DNA from: Micromonospora sp. NBC_01699
GTDB lineage: Bacteria; Actinomycetota; Actinomycetes; Mycobacteriales; Micromonosporaceae
Assembly (NCBI RefSeq): GCF_036250065.1
Contig: NZ_CP109199.1
Coordinates: forward strand, 1,426,001 to 1,490,000
Direction: 5' to 3'
DNA: 64,000 nucleotides
Shown in pieces: positions 57,205-64,000 of this stretch. Each line of letters starts with the position of its first letter. The first letter of the stretch is position 1. Position numbers and translations under genes: made by a program. Under the pieces are notes generated by a model. The model was not told the DNA's origin, did not search any database, and saw only the letters and a list, made by a program, of their open reading frames with translations.

Positions 57205-57561
57205 ATGAACACCCTGGACGCGCTTGACGCCCAGTCGCAGCGGACCGACACCCCGGCCTTCCGGGCCGGTGACACCGTCAAGGTGCACGCCCGAGTCATC
57301 GAGGGTAACCGTTCCCGGGTCCAGATCTTCCAGGGCGTGGTCATCCGCCGTCAGGGCGGTGGCCTTCAGGAGACCTTCTCCGTCCGCAAGGTCAGCTTCG
57401 GTGTCGGTGTGGAGCGGACCTACCCGATCAACAGCCCGGCGCTCGACCGGATCGAGGTCGTGACCCGCGGTGACGTCCGTCGGGCCAAGCTCTACTACCT
57501 CCGTGAGCTTCGCGGCAAGAAGGCGAAGATCAAGGAGAAGCGCGAGAAGCAGGTCGGCTGA
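57205..57561 (+). CDS. rplS: 50S ribosomal protein L19
   Basis: 118 residues: [60 protein letters not shown] and [23 protein letters not shown] 57205 has an ACGAGGA site. Last gene of the rpsP cluster, followed by a terminator. Confidence 0.98.
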   Translation: MNTLDALDAQSQRTDTPAFRAGDTVKVHARVIEGNRSRVQIFQGVVIRRQGGGLQETFSVRKVSFGVGVERTYPINSPALDRIEVVTRGDVRRAKLYYLRELRGKKAKIKEKREKQVG

Positions 57562-57568
57562 CCCGGTC

Positions 57569-57599
57569 CGGCATCGCCCCCGGTCGTGGGGGCGTGCCG
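57569..57599 (+). terminator. Terminator after rplS
   Basis: Nearly perfect 12-bp stem (57569-57581 with 57588-57599, one bulged T) with GCCCCC / GGGGGC at its top and a 6-nt loop, starting 8 bp after the rplS stop. Confidence 0.85.
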
Positions 57600-57687
57600 T
57601 CCTGGCCGGCGGAGGCTACGCTGGCCGCACGGGCAGAAGCGGAACGTCTCAGCGCGACGGTGTCGCAGGTGACGGAACGCGTCCGCG

Positions 57688-57726
57688 CTACCGCCCGGAG
57701 CCGATGTCGGCTCGACCGGGCGGTAG
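57688..57726 (+). promoter_or_regulatory. Strong leader hairpin before lepB
   Basis: 11-bp outer stem CTACCGCCCGG / CCGGGCGGTAG continued by a 6-bp inner stem AGCCGA / TCGGCT with a 3-nt bulge on the right side and a 2-nt loop. It ends 27 bases before the lepB GTG. It could be an attenuator, an operator or an mRNA stabiliser. Confidence 0.55.
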
Positions 57727-57753
57727 TGCTGTATCTCGGGACCGGGGAGATGC

Positions 57754-58638
57754 GTGGTACGCAGCGTGGATGAACAGGACGACGTCGAGCCCTGGCGCCG
57801 ACGGGTCCGACGTGCCCGTAAGCAGATGCCGCTCTGGCAGGAGCTGCCACTGCTGCTCGTGGTCGCGTTCTGCCTGGCCGTACTGATCCGCAGTTTCCTG
57901 CTCCAGGCGTTCTTCATCCCCTCGGGGTCCATGGAGGACACCCTGTTGATCGGCGACCGGGTGCTGGTCAACAAGGTCGTCTACGACATGCGTGACCCGG
58001 TCCGCGGCGAGGTTGTCGTGTTCCGGGGCACCGACCGCTGGGCGCCGCAGCAGAGCGACGAGCCCGAGCCCGGTTTCGTCGGCAAGCTCGGCCGGACCGT
58101 GGGCGACCTGGTCGGGGTCAGCCGACCCGGCGAGAAGGACTTCATCAAACGCGTGGTCGGGGTCCCCGGCGATCGGGTGAAGTGCTGTGACGAGCAGGGA
58201 CGGGTCACCGTCAACGACGTCCCGCTCGACGAGACGTACGTGTTGCAGGACTCGCCGCTGGACATCCCACCGGACCCGAAGGAGTGCCGCTCCCGACGGT
58301 TCGACGAGGTGGTGGTCCCGTCGGGCCAGCTGTTCGTGATGGGTGACCATCGACTCGTCTCACAGGACGCCCGGTGCCAGGGCCCGGTGCCGATCGAGAA
58401 CGTGATCGGCCGGGCCTTCGTCGTCGTCTGGCCGTACAGCCGGTGGGACTCGCTGTCGGTTCCGGAGACCTTCGAGAAGCTGCCCGAGGTGGTCGCCGCA
58501 CCGGCCGGGACCCACCCGCCGGTCACATCGGACGGCGGCGCCGGACTCGCGGTCGTACTGCCGATTCTGGGGCCGCTGTTCATTTCCGCGCGTTCCCGGC
58601 GTTGGCTCCCAGCTCGGCATCGTAGGCTCCACCCGTGA
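57754..58638 (+). CDS. lepB: Signal peptidase I, copy 1
   Basis: Cleaves signal peptides of exported proteins at the membrane. 294 residues. An N-terminal basic segment leads to a transmembrane helix (LPLLLVVAFCLAVLIRSFLL). Catalytic Ser59 lies in IPSGSMEDTLLIGDRVLVN and Lys132 in DFIKRVVGVPGDRV; MGDHRLVSQDARCQGPV fits the conserved GDNR-type box. A second hydrophobic helix is near the C-terminus (about 265-280). A GGAGATGC site lies near the GTG. Followed by a second, overlapping signal peptidase. Confidence 0.95.
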   Translation: MVRSVDEQDDVEPWRRRVRRARKQMPLWQELPLLLVVAFCLAVLIRSFLLQAFFIPSGSMEDTLLIGDRVLVNKVVYDMRDPVRGEVVVFRGTDRWAPQQSDEPEPGFVGKLGRTVGDLVGVSRPGEKDFIKRVVGVPGDRVKCCDEQGRVTVNDVPLDETYVLQDSPLDIPPDPKECRSRRFDEVVVPSGQLFVMGDHRLVSQDARCQGPVPIENVIGRAFVVVWPYSRWDSLSVPETFEKLPEVVAAPAGTHPPVTSDGGAGLAVVLPILGPLFISARSRRWLPARHRRLHP

Positions 58639-59291
58639 TTGACGAGCAGACCGACAAGCCGAAGCCGCGTAACTCCTTCTGGCGGGAACTTCCGATCCTG
58701 CTGGGCGTGGCCGTGCTGGTCGCGGTCCTGGTCCGGGCGTTCGTGCTACAGACCTTCTACATCCCCTCACCGTCGATGCAACACACGCTGGACATCAACG
58801 ACCGGGTTCTCGTCAACAAGCTGGTCTACGACTTCCGCGAGCCCGACCGGGGCGAGGTAGTGGTCTTCAAGGCGCCGTTCGAGTGGAGCAACAACCCCGA
58901 CGGCGAGGACTTCATCAAGCGGGTGATCGGCGTCGGCGGTGACCACATCGTCTGCTGCGACCCGCAGGACCGGCTGATGATCAACGGGCACTCGCTGGAC
59001 GAGCCGTACATCTTCAGTGAGAACGGGGTCCGGGACCGGCCCGCCGACGAGGAGTTCGACATCACCGTGCCGAAGGACCGGCTCTGGGTGATGGGCGACC
59101 ACCGGTCGGCCTCCGGTGACTCGTTGGAGCACTGGGAGCAGTCGAAGTCCGCCAATCCCGACGGGGACATCAATCTCGCCACGATCCCGGTGGACTCGGT
59201 GGTCGGGCGGGCCTTCACCGTCTTCTGGCCGCTGGACCGGGCCAAGTGGTTGTCCGTGCCCGAGTCGTACGACGGGGTTCCCAATCCGTAA
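58635..59291 (+). CDS. lepB: Signal peptidase I, copy 2
   Basis: 218 residues, shorter than copy 1 and without a C-terminal membrane helix. One N-terminal transmembrane helix (about 20-41), catalytic Ser47 in IPSPSMQHTLDINDRVLVN, Lys95 in DFIKRVIGVGGDHIVCCD, and MGDHRSASGDSLEHWE. GTG 58635 overlaps the stop of copy 1 by 4 bp (GTGA). Tandem signal peptidases in this position occur in actinomycetes; the division of labour is unknown. Confidence 0.95.
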   Translation: MIDEQTDKPKPRNSFWRELPILLGVAVLVAVLVRAFVLQTFYIPSPSMQHTLDINDRVLVNKLVYDFREPDRGEVVVFKAPFEWSNNPDGEDFIKRVIGVGGDHIVCCDPQDRLMINGHSLDEPYIFSENGVRDRPADEEFDITVPKDRLWVMGDHRSASGDSLEHWEQSKSANPDGDINLATIPVDSVVGRAFTVFWPLDRAKWLSVPESYDGVPNP

Positions 59292-59333
59292 CACCGGACC
59301 GTGCGGTTCCCGATCGGTCGCGCGCCGTGCCGG

Positions 59334-59351
59334 CCGCCCGTCTTCGGGCGG
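59334..59351 (+). terminator. Short stable hairpin after lepB copy 2
   Basis: 7-bp stem CCGCCCG / CGGGCGG around a TCTT loop, between lepB and the Nudix gene. Confidence 0.6.
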
Positions 59352-59375
59352 ACCGGGCGCGTCTAGGCTGAGCCG

Positions 59376-59849
59376 GTGACCGTCTTCACCCCTCGCCGGG
59401 CCGCCCGGGTGCTGCTGCTCGACGGCGCCGACCGGGTGTTGCTGTTCCACGGCTGGGACCCGGCACGGCCCGAGCACCGGTACTGGTTCACCCCCGGTGG
59501 CGGCCTGGACCCCGATGAGTCCCCGACCGAGGGCGCCGTCCGCGAGCTGGCCGAGGAGACCGGGCTGCGACTGACCCCGGACCAGATCGGCCAGGCGGTC
59601 TGGCAGGAGGTCACCGAGTTTCCGTTCGACGGCCGGTGGTACCGCCAGGAGCAGGACTTCTTCCTGGTCCGGGTGCCGGCCGAGCGGCCCGCCTTCGAGG
59701 TCGACACGGCCGGCTTCGACCAGATCGAGCGGGACAGCATCGACGAGCACCGCTGGTGGTCGGTGGCCGACATCGAGCGTACCGACGACCGGGTCTATCC
59801 GACCGAGCTGCCGGCCCTGCTGCGCCGCCTGCTGGGCGGTGAGCGCTAG
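59376..59849 (+). CDS. Nudix hydrolase
   Basis: 157 residues with a complete Nudix box GGGLDPDESPTEGAVRELAE-ETGL. It hydrolyses a nucleoside-diphosphate-linked compound; the substrate cannot be told. GTG 59376 start. The stop overlaps the rnhB GTG by 1 base (TAGTG). Confidence 0.95.
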   Translation: MTVFTPRRAARVLLLDGADRVLLFHGWDPARPEHRYWFTPGGGLDPDESPTEGAVRELAEETGLRLTPDQIGQAVWQEVTEFPFDGRWYRQEQDFFLVRVPAERPAFEVDTAGFDQIERDSIDEHRWWSVADIERTDDRVYPTELPALLRRLLGGER

Positions 59850-60661
59850 TGCTGACCCCGCCGCGCACCGTGGTCCGCCGGGAGGGCGGCCTGTACGCAC
59901 TGGAGCGCGCCCTGCAACGGCGCGGCTTCCGCTATGTCGCCGGTGCGGACGAGGCCGGCCGGGGCGCCTGCGCGGGCCCGCTGGTGGCCGCTGCGGCGGT
60001 GCTGCCCGAGGGCCGGCGCGGCGAGATCGACGAGCTGGCCGACTCGAAGCTGCTGACCCCGGCCGCCCGCGAACGGGTCTACCGGGCCGTGGTCGACCAG
60101 GCGCTGGCGTACGCCGTGGTGGTCATCCCTGCCGACGAGGTGGACTCGCGCGGGCTGCACGTGTGCAACCTCGCGGCGATGCGTCGGGCGCTCGCGTCGC
60201 TGTCCACCCGACCGGAGTACGTGCTCACCGACGGCTTCGGGGTGGACGGGCTCGGCGTGCCGGGTCTCGCCGTGTGGAAGGGTGACCAGGTCGCCGCGTG
60301 TGTCGCCGCCGCCAGTGTGCTGGCCAAGGTGACCCGTGACCGGATCATGGTCGAGCTCGACGGCCGGTACCCCGATTACGGGTTCGCCGAGCACAAGGGT
60401 TACATCACGGCGGAGCACACGGCCGCGTTGGAGCGTCACGGAGCGTGCGAGGAGCACCGCTTCTCGTACGTGAACGTGGCATCGATCTCCGGTCGGGCCG
60501 AGCGCCCGCCACGGTCGCGGAGGCCGGTGCGGGTCGGTGGGGATGAGCCGAGGAAGCGGACAACCCCGCCAGGGGGTACCGTCGGCGTGGCGTTGGGGGA
60601 GCAGCCTCGGCCGCCAGCGTTGGTGGGGGAAGATGTGGCCATGGAAGGCGGAGTGCGATGA
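59849..60661 (+). CDS. rnhB: Ribonuclease HII
   Basis: Removes ribonucleotides from RNA/DNA hybrids and DNA. 270 residues: VAGADEAGRGACAGPLVAAA (catalytic Asp-Glu), LADSKLLTPAARERVYRAV, CVAAASVLAKVTRDRIMVEL (catalytic Asp) and GYITAEHTAALERHGACEEH. The last 60 residues after SYVNVAS are a Pro/Arg/Gly-rich extension. The stop overlaps the DUF2469 ATG by 4 bp. Confidence 0.96.
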   Translation: MLTPPRTVVRREGGLYALERALQRRGFRYVAGADEAGRGACAGPLVAAAAVLPEGRRGEIDELADSKLLTPAARERVYRAVVDQALAYAVVVIPADEVDSRGLHVCNLAAMRRALASLSTRPEYVLTDGFGVDGLGVPGLAVWKGDQVAACVAAASVLAKVTRDRIMVELDGRYPDYGFAEHKGYITAEHTAALERHGACEEHRFSYVNVASISGRAERPPRSRRPVRVGGDEPRKRTTPPGGTVGVALGEQPRPPALVGEDVAMEGGVR

Positions 60662-60981
60662 GCGCGGAAGATCTCGAAAAGTACGAGACCGAGATGGAAC
60701 TGCAGCTCTACCGGGAGTACCGCGATATCGTCCGCCAGTTCTCCTACGTGGTCGAGACCGAGCGTCGGTTCTATCTTGCCAATCAGGTCGACCTGCACGT
60801 GCGGAACTCGGACGGCGAGGTCTACTTCGAGGTGGAGATGCACGACGCGTGGGTCTGGGATATGTACCGTCCCGCGCGATTCGTGAAGAATGTCCGGGTC
60901 ATGACGTTCAAGGACGTCAACGTGGAAGAGCTAGAAAAGCCGGAGATCTCCCTTCCGGCGGATTCCGGCTTCGGTAACTGA
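60658..60981 (+). CDS. DUF2469 family protein
   Basis: 107 residues, MSAEDLEKYETEMELQLYRE..., with RRFYLANQVDLHVRNSDGEV and WVWDMYRPARFVKNVRVMTF. This is the conserved actinobacterial DUF2469 protein (Rv2901c-like) that follows rnhB. Function unknown. A GGAGTGCG-type site lies within the end of rnhB. Convergent with the gene at 61076. Confidence 0.95.
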   Translation: MSAEDLEKYETEMELQLYREYRDIVRQFSYVVETERRFYLANQVDLHVRNSDGEVYFEVEMHDAWVWDMYRPARFVKNVRVMTFKDVNVEELEKPEISLPADSGFGN

Positions 60982-61033
60982 GCAACCTCGGCGACTCTGA
61001 GCAACCCGAGCAACTGAGCGCTGAGCTACCGGC

Positions 61034-61063
61034 GGGGGCCGGCGGTACGGCCGGCCGACCCCC
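61034..61063. terminator. GC hairpin between convergent genes
   Basis: CCGGC / GCCGG stem with flanking GGGGG and CCCCC runs, between DUF2469 (+) and the molybdopterin oxidoreductase (-). Confidence 0.6.
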
Positions 61064-61075
61064 GAGCACGGCCAC

Positions 61076-62206
61076 TCACGCGTCGAGGACGGCGACCTCG
61101 ACCCGCTGCACCAGGTTGTTGGCGAACCCGCCCCGGTTCCACGGCTGCTCCACCGGCTGCGTACGCCCCGACGCGTCCGTCGCCCGAGCGCTCAGGGTGT
61201 AGCGGCCGGGCGTGGCGACCCAGTCGTACCGCCAGCCGCGCCAGGCCCACTGGGTGCCGATCGACCCCTTCCCGGCCTGCCCGGTGGCCGGATCGAGGGT
61301 GGCCGGAGCCCAGGTGAGGCCACCGTCGACGGTCACCTCCACGCCGGTCACCGGGGCGTGGCCGGACCAGGCCCGACCGGTCAGCGGGACCGTACCGGGT
61401 CGCAGGGCCCGGGCCCGGGACATGAAGTCGGGGAAGCCGGGTGGCTGGACCAACGCTCTCGGCTCGATCCGGGTCACCGGCACGCCCGGATCGTCGGCGT
61501 GCTGGCGTACCCGGTAGGCGACCGCGTTCTGGTAGCCGGTGAACTCCCGGTCGAGCGCCTCGATCCGGTGCAGCCACTTGACGTGCGCCATGCCGTACCA
61601 GCCCGGCACGACCAGGCGCAGCGGGGCACCGTGTTGCGGCAGCAGCGGGGCACCGTTCATCTCGTACGCCAACAGCACGTCCTCGCGCAGTGCCTCGGGC
61701 ACCGGCAGCGACCGCTGGTAGTCCTGCTCCACCCCGCGCTCCACCCCGTGGTCGGCACCGGTGAAGAGGACCTCGATCGCGTCTGGCGCCAGCCCAGCGT
61801 CGCGCAGCAGCGGCGCCAGCGGGGTGCCGGTCCAGTCCGCCGTGCCCACCGCCTCGACCAGCCACGGCTGGCTCACCGGGCGGGGCTCCAGCAGTGCCCG
61901 ACCGTTGCCGGCGCATTCCAGCGTGACCCGGTGGGTGACCCGGGGGCGGCGCTTCAACTCGGCCAGGTCCAGAACCAGCGGCCGGTCCACCCGACCGTCG
62001 ATCGTGAGCGTGTGGCTCTCGGCACTTGTGTCCGGAATGTCATAGTGGGTGAGCAGGTAGTGCAGGCCGACCGGCGTGACGTCGTACCGCAGTGCCTCCA
62101 GCGGCAGCCCGTGGTTCCGGGCGGCCAGTTGAAGCTCCTCGGGGCTGATCCCCTCGCCCGGCTCCGCCAGCCGCGACGGGCCGCTCACCTCGTCCACCGT
62201 CGTCAT
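61076..62206 (-). CDS. Sulfite-oxidase-like molybdopterin oxidoreductase
   Basis: 376 residues. The molybdenum-cofactor domain (about 30-245) contains VTHRVTLECAGNGRALLEPR, in which Cys is the molybdenum ligand, PLVLDLAELKRRP, PWLVEAVGTADWTGTPLAPL and PLRLVVPGWYGMAHVKWLHR. A Mo-co dimerisation domain follows (VTGVEVTVDGGLTWAPATLD, TLSARATDASGRTQPVEQPW). ATG 62206 has a GGGAGG site. No signal peptide, so it appears cytoplasmic; the substrate need not be sulfite. Confidence 0.92.
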   Translation of the reverse strand: MTTVDEVSGPSRLAEPGEGISPEELQLAARNHGLPLEALRYDVTPVGLHYLLTHYDIPDTSAESHTLTIDGRVDRPLVLDLAELKRRPRVTHRVTLECAGNGRALLEPRPVSQPWLVEAVGTADWTGTPLAPLLRDAGLAPDAIEVLFTGADHGVERGVEQDYQRSLPVPEALREDVLLAYEMNGAPLLPQHGAPLRLVVPGWYGMAHVKWLHRIEALDREFTGYQNAVAYRVRQHADDPGVPVTRIEPRALVQPPGFPDFMSRARALRPGTVPLTGRAWSGHAPVTGVEVTVDGGLTWAPATLDPATGQAGKGSIGTQWAWRGWRYDWVATPGRYTLSARATDASGRTQPVEQPWNRGGFANNLVQRVEVAVLDA

Positions 62207-62298
62207 CAGTCGGCCTCCCCGGCTCGGGCCCATGATCGGGCGCACCGCACCAGCCTAGGTTCTGCCCGGCGTACGCCTCCGGGGTGGTCCGGTGCTGG

Positions 62299-62430
62299 TC
62301 AGCGCGGGTGGCGGAGGACGTACGGGGCGTGCGGGTCGGGCACGACGAGGAAGGCCGTGACGATGGCGACGACCGTCAGGGGCCGCAGGTCCCGAACTGC
62401 CGGGCCGCCCGCACCGGCCACGCCGTACAT
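62299..62430 (-). CDS. Candidate 43-residue protein with short hydrophobic segment
   Basis: ATG 62430 opens 43 codons (starts MYGVAGAGGPAVRDLRPLTV) with about nine in ten codons ending in G or C, a strong coding sign in this genome. It carries a hydrophobic segment, LTVVAIVTAFLVV, then DPHAPYVLRHPR. The ribosome binding site is weak. It lies 92 bp upstream of the molybdopterin oxidoreductase on the same strand. Confidence 0.45.
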   Translation of the reverse strand: MYGVAGAGGPAVRDLRPLTVVAIVTAFLVVPDPHAPYVLRHPR

Positions 62431-62536
62431 AGCAGATCAACCGCCTCGGCGGGCGTTTTCCACAGCCGGTCCCGGCTGTCCACAGACCGCCTCGGATCGG
62501 TTGCGTCGCCGGACGCCAGCGGCCACGCTCGCGGCC

Positions 62537-63226
62537 ATGAGGACGTACCGTGCCCCGACCTTCCCGGCCCCGGCCCTGCCGCTGATCCTGTTGACAGCGC
62601 TGCTACCGGCGACGCCGGCGGCACCCGCACCCGCATCGGCCGTCGGGTCGCAGGTTGGGTCGATGGTCGGGTCGCAGCTCGGGTCGATGGTCTGGTCGGC
62701 CGCGGTTCAGCGGGTGCCGCTCGGGTCGATGGTCTGGTCGGCGGCGGTCCAGCGGGTAGCGGTCGAAGTGGTAGCGGCCGAGGTGGTGCCGGTCGAGGCG
62801 GGGTGGCGGTGGCCGTTGGCGGGCGTACCCCGGGTGGCCCGCCGGTTCGACCCGCCGCCGCTGCCGTGGCAGCCCGGCCATCGCGGCGTCGACCTCGAAG
62901 GCGAGGCCGGTGCGTCGGTCCGCGCGGCCGGCCCCGGCGTGGTGCTCTACGCCGGCCGGGTCGCCGGCACGCCGGTGGTGAGTGTCTCCCACGTGGACGG
63001 CCTGCGGACCACCTACCAACCCGTCGAACCCGCCGTACGCGTCGGTGATCGGATCGCCGCCGGGGACCCGATCGGAACCCTGCTCCCCGGCCATCCCGGC
63101 TGTCTCGCCGGAGTCTGCCTGCACTGGGGCCTGCGCCGGGCCGAGCACTACCTCGACCCCCTGGCGCTGCTCAACCTGGCCCGGGTCCGGCTGCTACCAC
63201 TGACCGCCCGACACCAACCGCCCTGA
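62537..63226 (+). CDS. M23-family peptidase-like protein
   Basis: 229 residues. A signal peptide (ALPLILLTALLPATPAAPAP) is followed by a repeat-containing spacer (about 37-75) and an M23 domain: WRWPLAGVPRVARRFDPPPL, GHRGVDLEGEAGASVRAAGP (HxxxD), VSVSHVDGLRTTYQPVEPAV and LHWGLRRAEHYLDPLALL (HxG in place of HxH). Zinc-binding His and Asp appear present, but the second motif is unusual, so activity is uncertain. Probably acts on peptidoglycan outside the cell. Confidence 0.88.
   Translation: MRTYRAPTFPAPALPLILLTALLPATPAAPAPASAVGSQVGSMVGSQLGSMVWSAAVQRVPLGSMVWSAAVQRVAVEVVAAEVVPVEAGWRWPLAGVPRVARRFDPPPLPWQPGHRGVDLEGEAGASVRAAGPGVVLYAGRVAGTPVVSVSHVDGLRTTYQPVEPAVRVGDRIAAGDPIGTLLPGHPGCLAGVCLHWGLRRAEHYLDPLALLNLARVRLLPLTARHQPP
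62678..62758 (+). repeat. 42-bp tandem repeat in the M23 gene
   Basis: Two near-identical copies encode LGSMVWSAAVQRV (62678-62719 and 62720-62758), preceded by shorter GSQVGSMVGSQ-like repeats. The segment sits in the spacer between signal peptide and catalytic domain. Confidence 0.85.
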
Positions 63227-63254
63227 CGCCGACCGCCGCCGACCGGCAGCGCGC

Positions 63255-64000
63255 TCAGCGGGCGGCGGCGAGCAGGCCGGGCAGGGCCTCGGCGAGCCGG
63301 TCGTACTCCTCGGCCCGGTTGTAGACCTGCGCGCTGAGTCGCAGCCAGCCCCGGCCGCCCCACGGGCCGAGGAAGACGTCGGTGGCGAGCGTGTCGGCGA
63401 CCCGCTGCCGCAACGCGATCGCGTCGGGAAAGGTGGTGGCCACGCCGTCCGGCAGCGGGACGAGGCGCATGGCGATCGTCGGTCCGCCGGGGTCCGGCAG
63501 ATCGGCCGCTCCCAGACCGAGCGCCGCACCCACCACCCGCTGACCGTACGCGGCGAGCGCGGCGTTGTGCGCCCTGACCCGGTCGACGCCGAGGCTGCGC
63601 AGGGTGAACAGACCCACCGGCGCGGCCAGCCAACTGGAGTAGTCGAGGGTCGCCTGGAACTCGACGTTGAGCGGGAACCCGGTTTCCTGCTCCCAGGAGA
63701 CGACCAGCGGTTCGATCCGGGCCCGCCAGCGGGGCGCCACCACCAGCGCGGCGGTGCCCCGAGGGGCGTACGCCCACTTGTGGAAGTTGCCGGTCCAGAA
63801 GTCGGCGCCGATCCGGTCCACCTCGACCGGCAGCATGCCGGGGGCGTGCGCCGCATCGACCAGCACCGGCACGCCGAGCTCACGGGCCACGGCGACGATC
63901 GCGGCGACCGGGAAGAGGCGGGCGGTGGGCGAGGTGATCTGATCCACGATCAGCAGCTTGGTCCGTCCCGGCCGTAGACCGGATCGGATGATCTCCACTA
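63255..64000 (-). CDS. Class V aminotransferase-like PLP enzyme (3' part, start beyond window)
   Basis: The last 248 residues are present. Features of the isopenicillin-N-epimerase/cysteine-desulfurase-like group: KLLIVDQITSPTARLFPVAA, VPVLVDAAHAPGMLPVEVDR, and the cofactor lysine in FWTGNFHKWAYAPRGTAAL. The C-terminal part ends with VYNRAEEYDRLAEALPGLLA. Substrate unknown. Convergent with the M23 gene, 28 bp apart. Confidence 0.9.
   Translation of the reverse strand, partial: VEIIRSGLRPGRTKLLIVDQITSPTARLFPVAAIVAVARELGVPVLVDAAHAPGMLPVEVDRIGADFWTGNFHKWAYAPRGTAALVVAPRWRARIEPLVVSWEQETGFPLNVEFQATLDYSSWLAAPVGLFTLRSLGVDRVRAHNAALAAYGQRVVGAALGLGAADLPDPGGPTIAMRLVPLPDGVATTFPDAIALRQRVADTLATDVFLGPWGGRGWLRLSAQVYNRAEEYDRLAEALPGLLAAAR

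Noticed and set aside
62450-62490. Two DnaA-box-like sequences (TTTTCCACA, CTGTCCACA)
   Set aside because: Only two imperfect sites, partly explained by the palindrome CAGCCGG-TC-CCGGCTG, with no dnaA, dnaN, parA or AT-rich unwinding region nearby. Not a credible origin.

Overview
The window is uniformly high-GC DNA with G/C-ending codons, many GTG starts and short overlaps between genes. The gene order matches the conserved actinobacterial chromosome core: ppk, F420 and phospholipid genes, gpsA, ddl, thiL, DAK2, recG, rsmD, coaD, then sepIVA-like, DUF177, rpmF, plsX, rnc, mutM, smc, ftsY, amtB-glnB-glnD, ffh, proS, and finally rpsP, khpA, rimM, trmD, rplS, lepB, rnhB, DUF2469. The best guess is a chromosome of a Micromonosporaceae-type actinomycete; this is inferred from gene order and protein features, not from a search. 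There are no rRNA, tRNA, CRISPR, insertion-sequence or phage genes.

Layout. 1-2.7 kb: start of ppk with a PHO-box-like element, a cold-shock-like small protein and the F420 guanylyltransferase, all on the minus strand. 2.8-5.8 kb: plsC, gpsA and a PLP lyase. 5.9-7.8 kb: an XRE/DUF397 regulator pair divergent from two small orphan genes. 8-16.5 kb: ddl, DUF3515/Lrp-like pair, thiL, an acetyltransferase, rpmB, DAK2 protein, recG. 16.6-19.5 kb: two tandem sortase-anchored (LPVTG, LPLTG) paralogues, each with the same structured leader element. 19.6-25.4 kb: rsmD-coaD, a SepIVA-like protein and the DUF177-rpmF-plsX-rnc-mutM operon. 25.4-27.2 kb: two exported proteins (GH114 and CAP domain). 27.5-37.2 kb: small coiled-coil protein, smc, HAD phosphatase, universal stress protein, PhoD-like phosphodiesterase, ftsY, phosphotransferase. 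37.3-41.6 kb: nitrogen operon amtB-glnB-glnD behind a GlnR-like box. 41.8-46.7 kb: ffh, amidohydrolase, proS, DUF402. 46.8-54.7 kb: accessory operon. 55-61 kb: ribosome maturation, protein export and RNase HII operons. 61-64 kb: molybdopterin oxidoreductase, M23 peptidase and the end of a PLP aminotransferase.

The most unusual region is the accessory operon at 46.8-54.7 kb, inserted between the ffh/proS block and rpsP. Its five genes are adjacent or translationally coupled. They encode an orphan helical protein, a 1272-residue protein with a TULIP/P47-like front half plus PKD and beta-sandwich modules and no signal peptide, a 28-residue peptide, an intact polyprenyl diphosphate synthase, and a geranylgeranyl-reductase-like flavoprotein fused to a degenerate prenyl-synthase domain. 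Together they suggest making, reducing and binding or delivering an isoprenoid lipid. Other signals worth checking are the covarying leader RNA of the two surface proteins, a set of long intergenic palindromes flanked by C-rich and G-rich tracts, and PHO and GlnR boxes.
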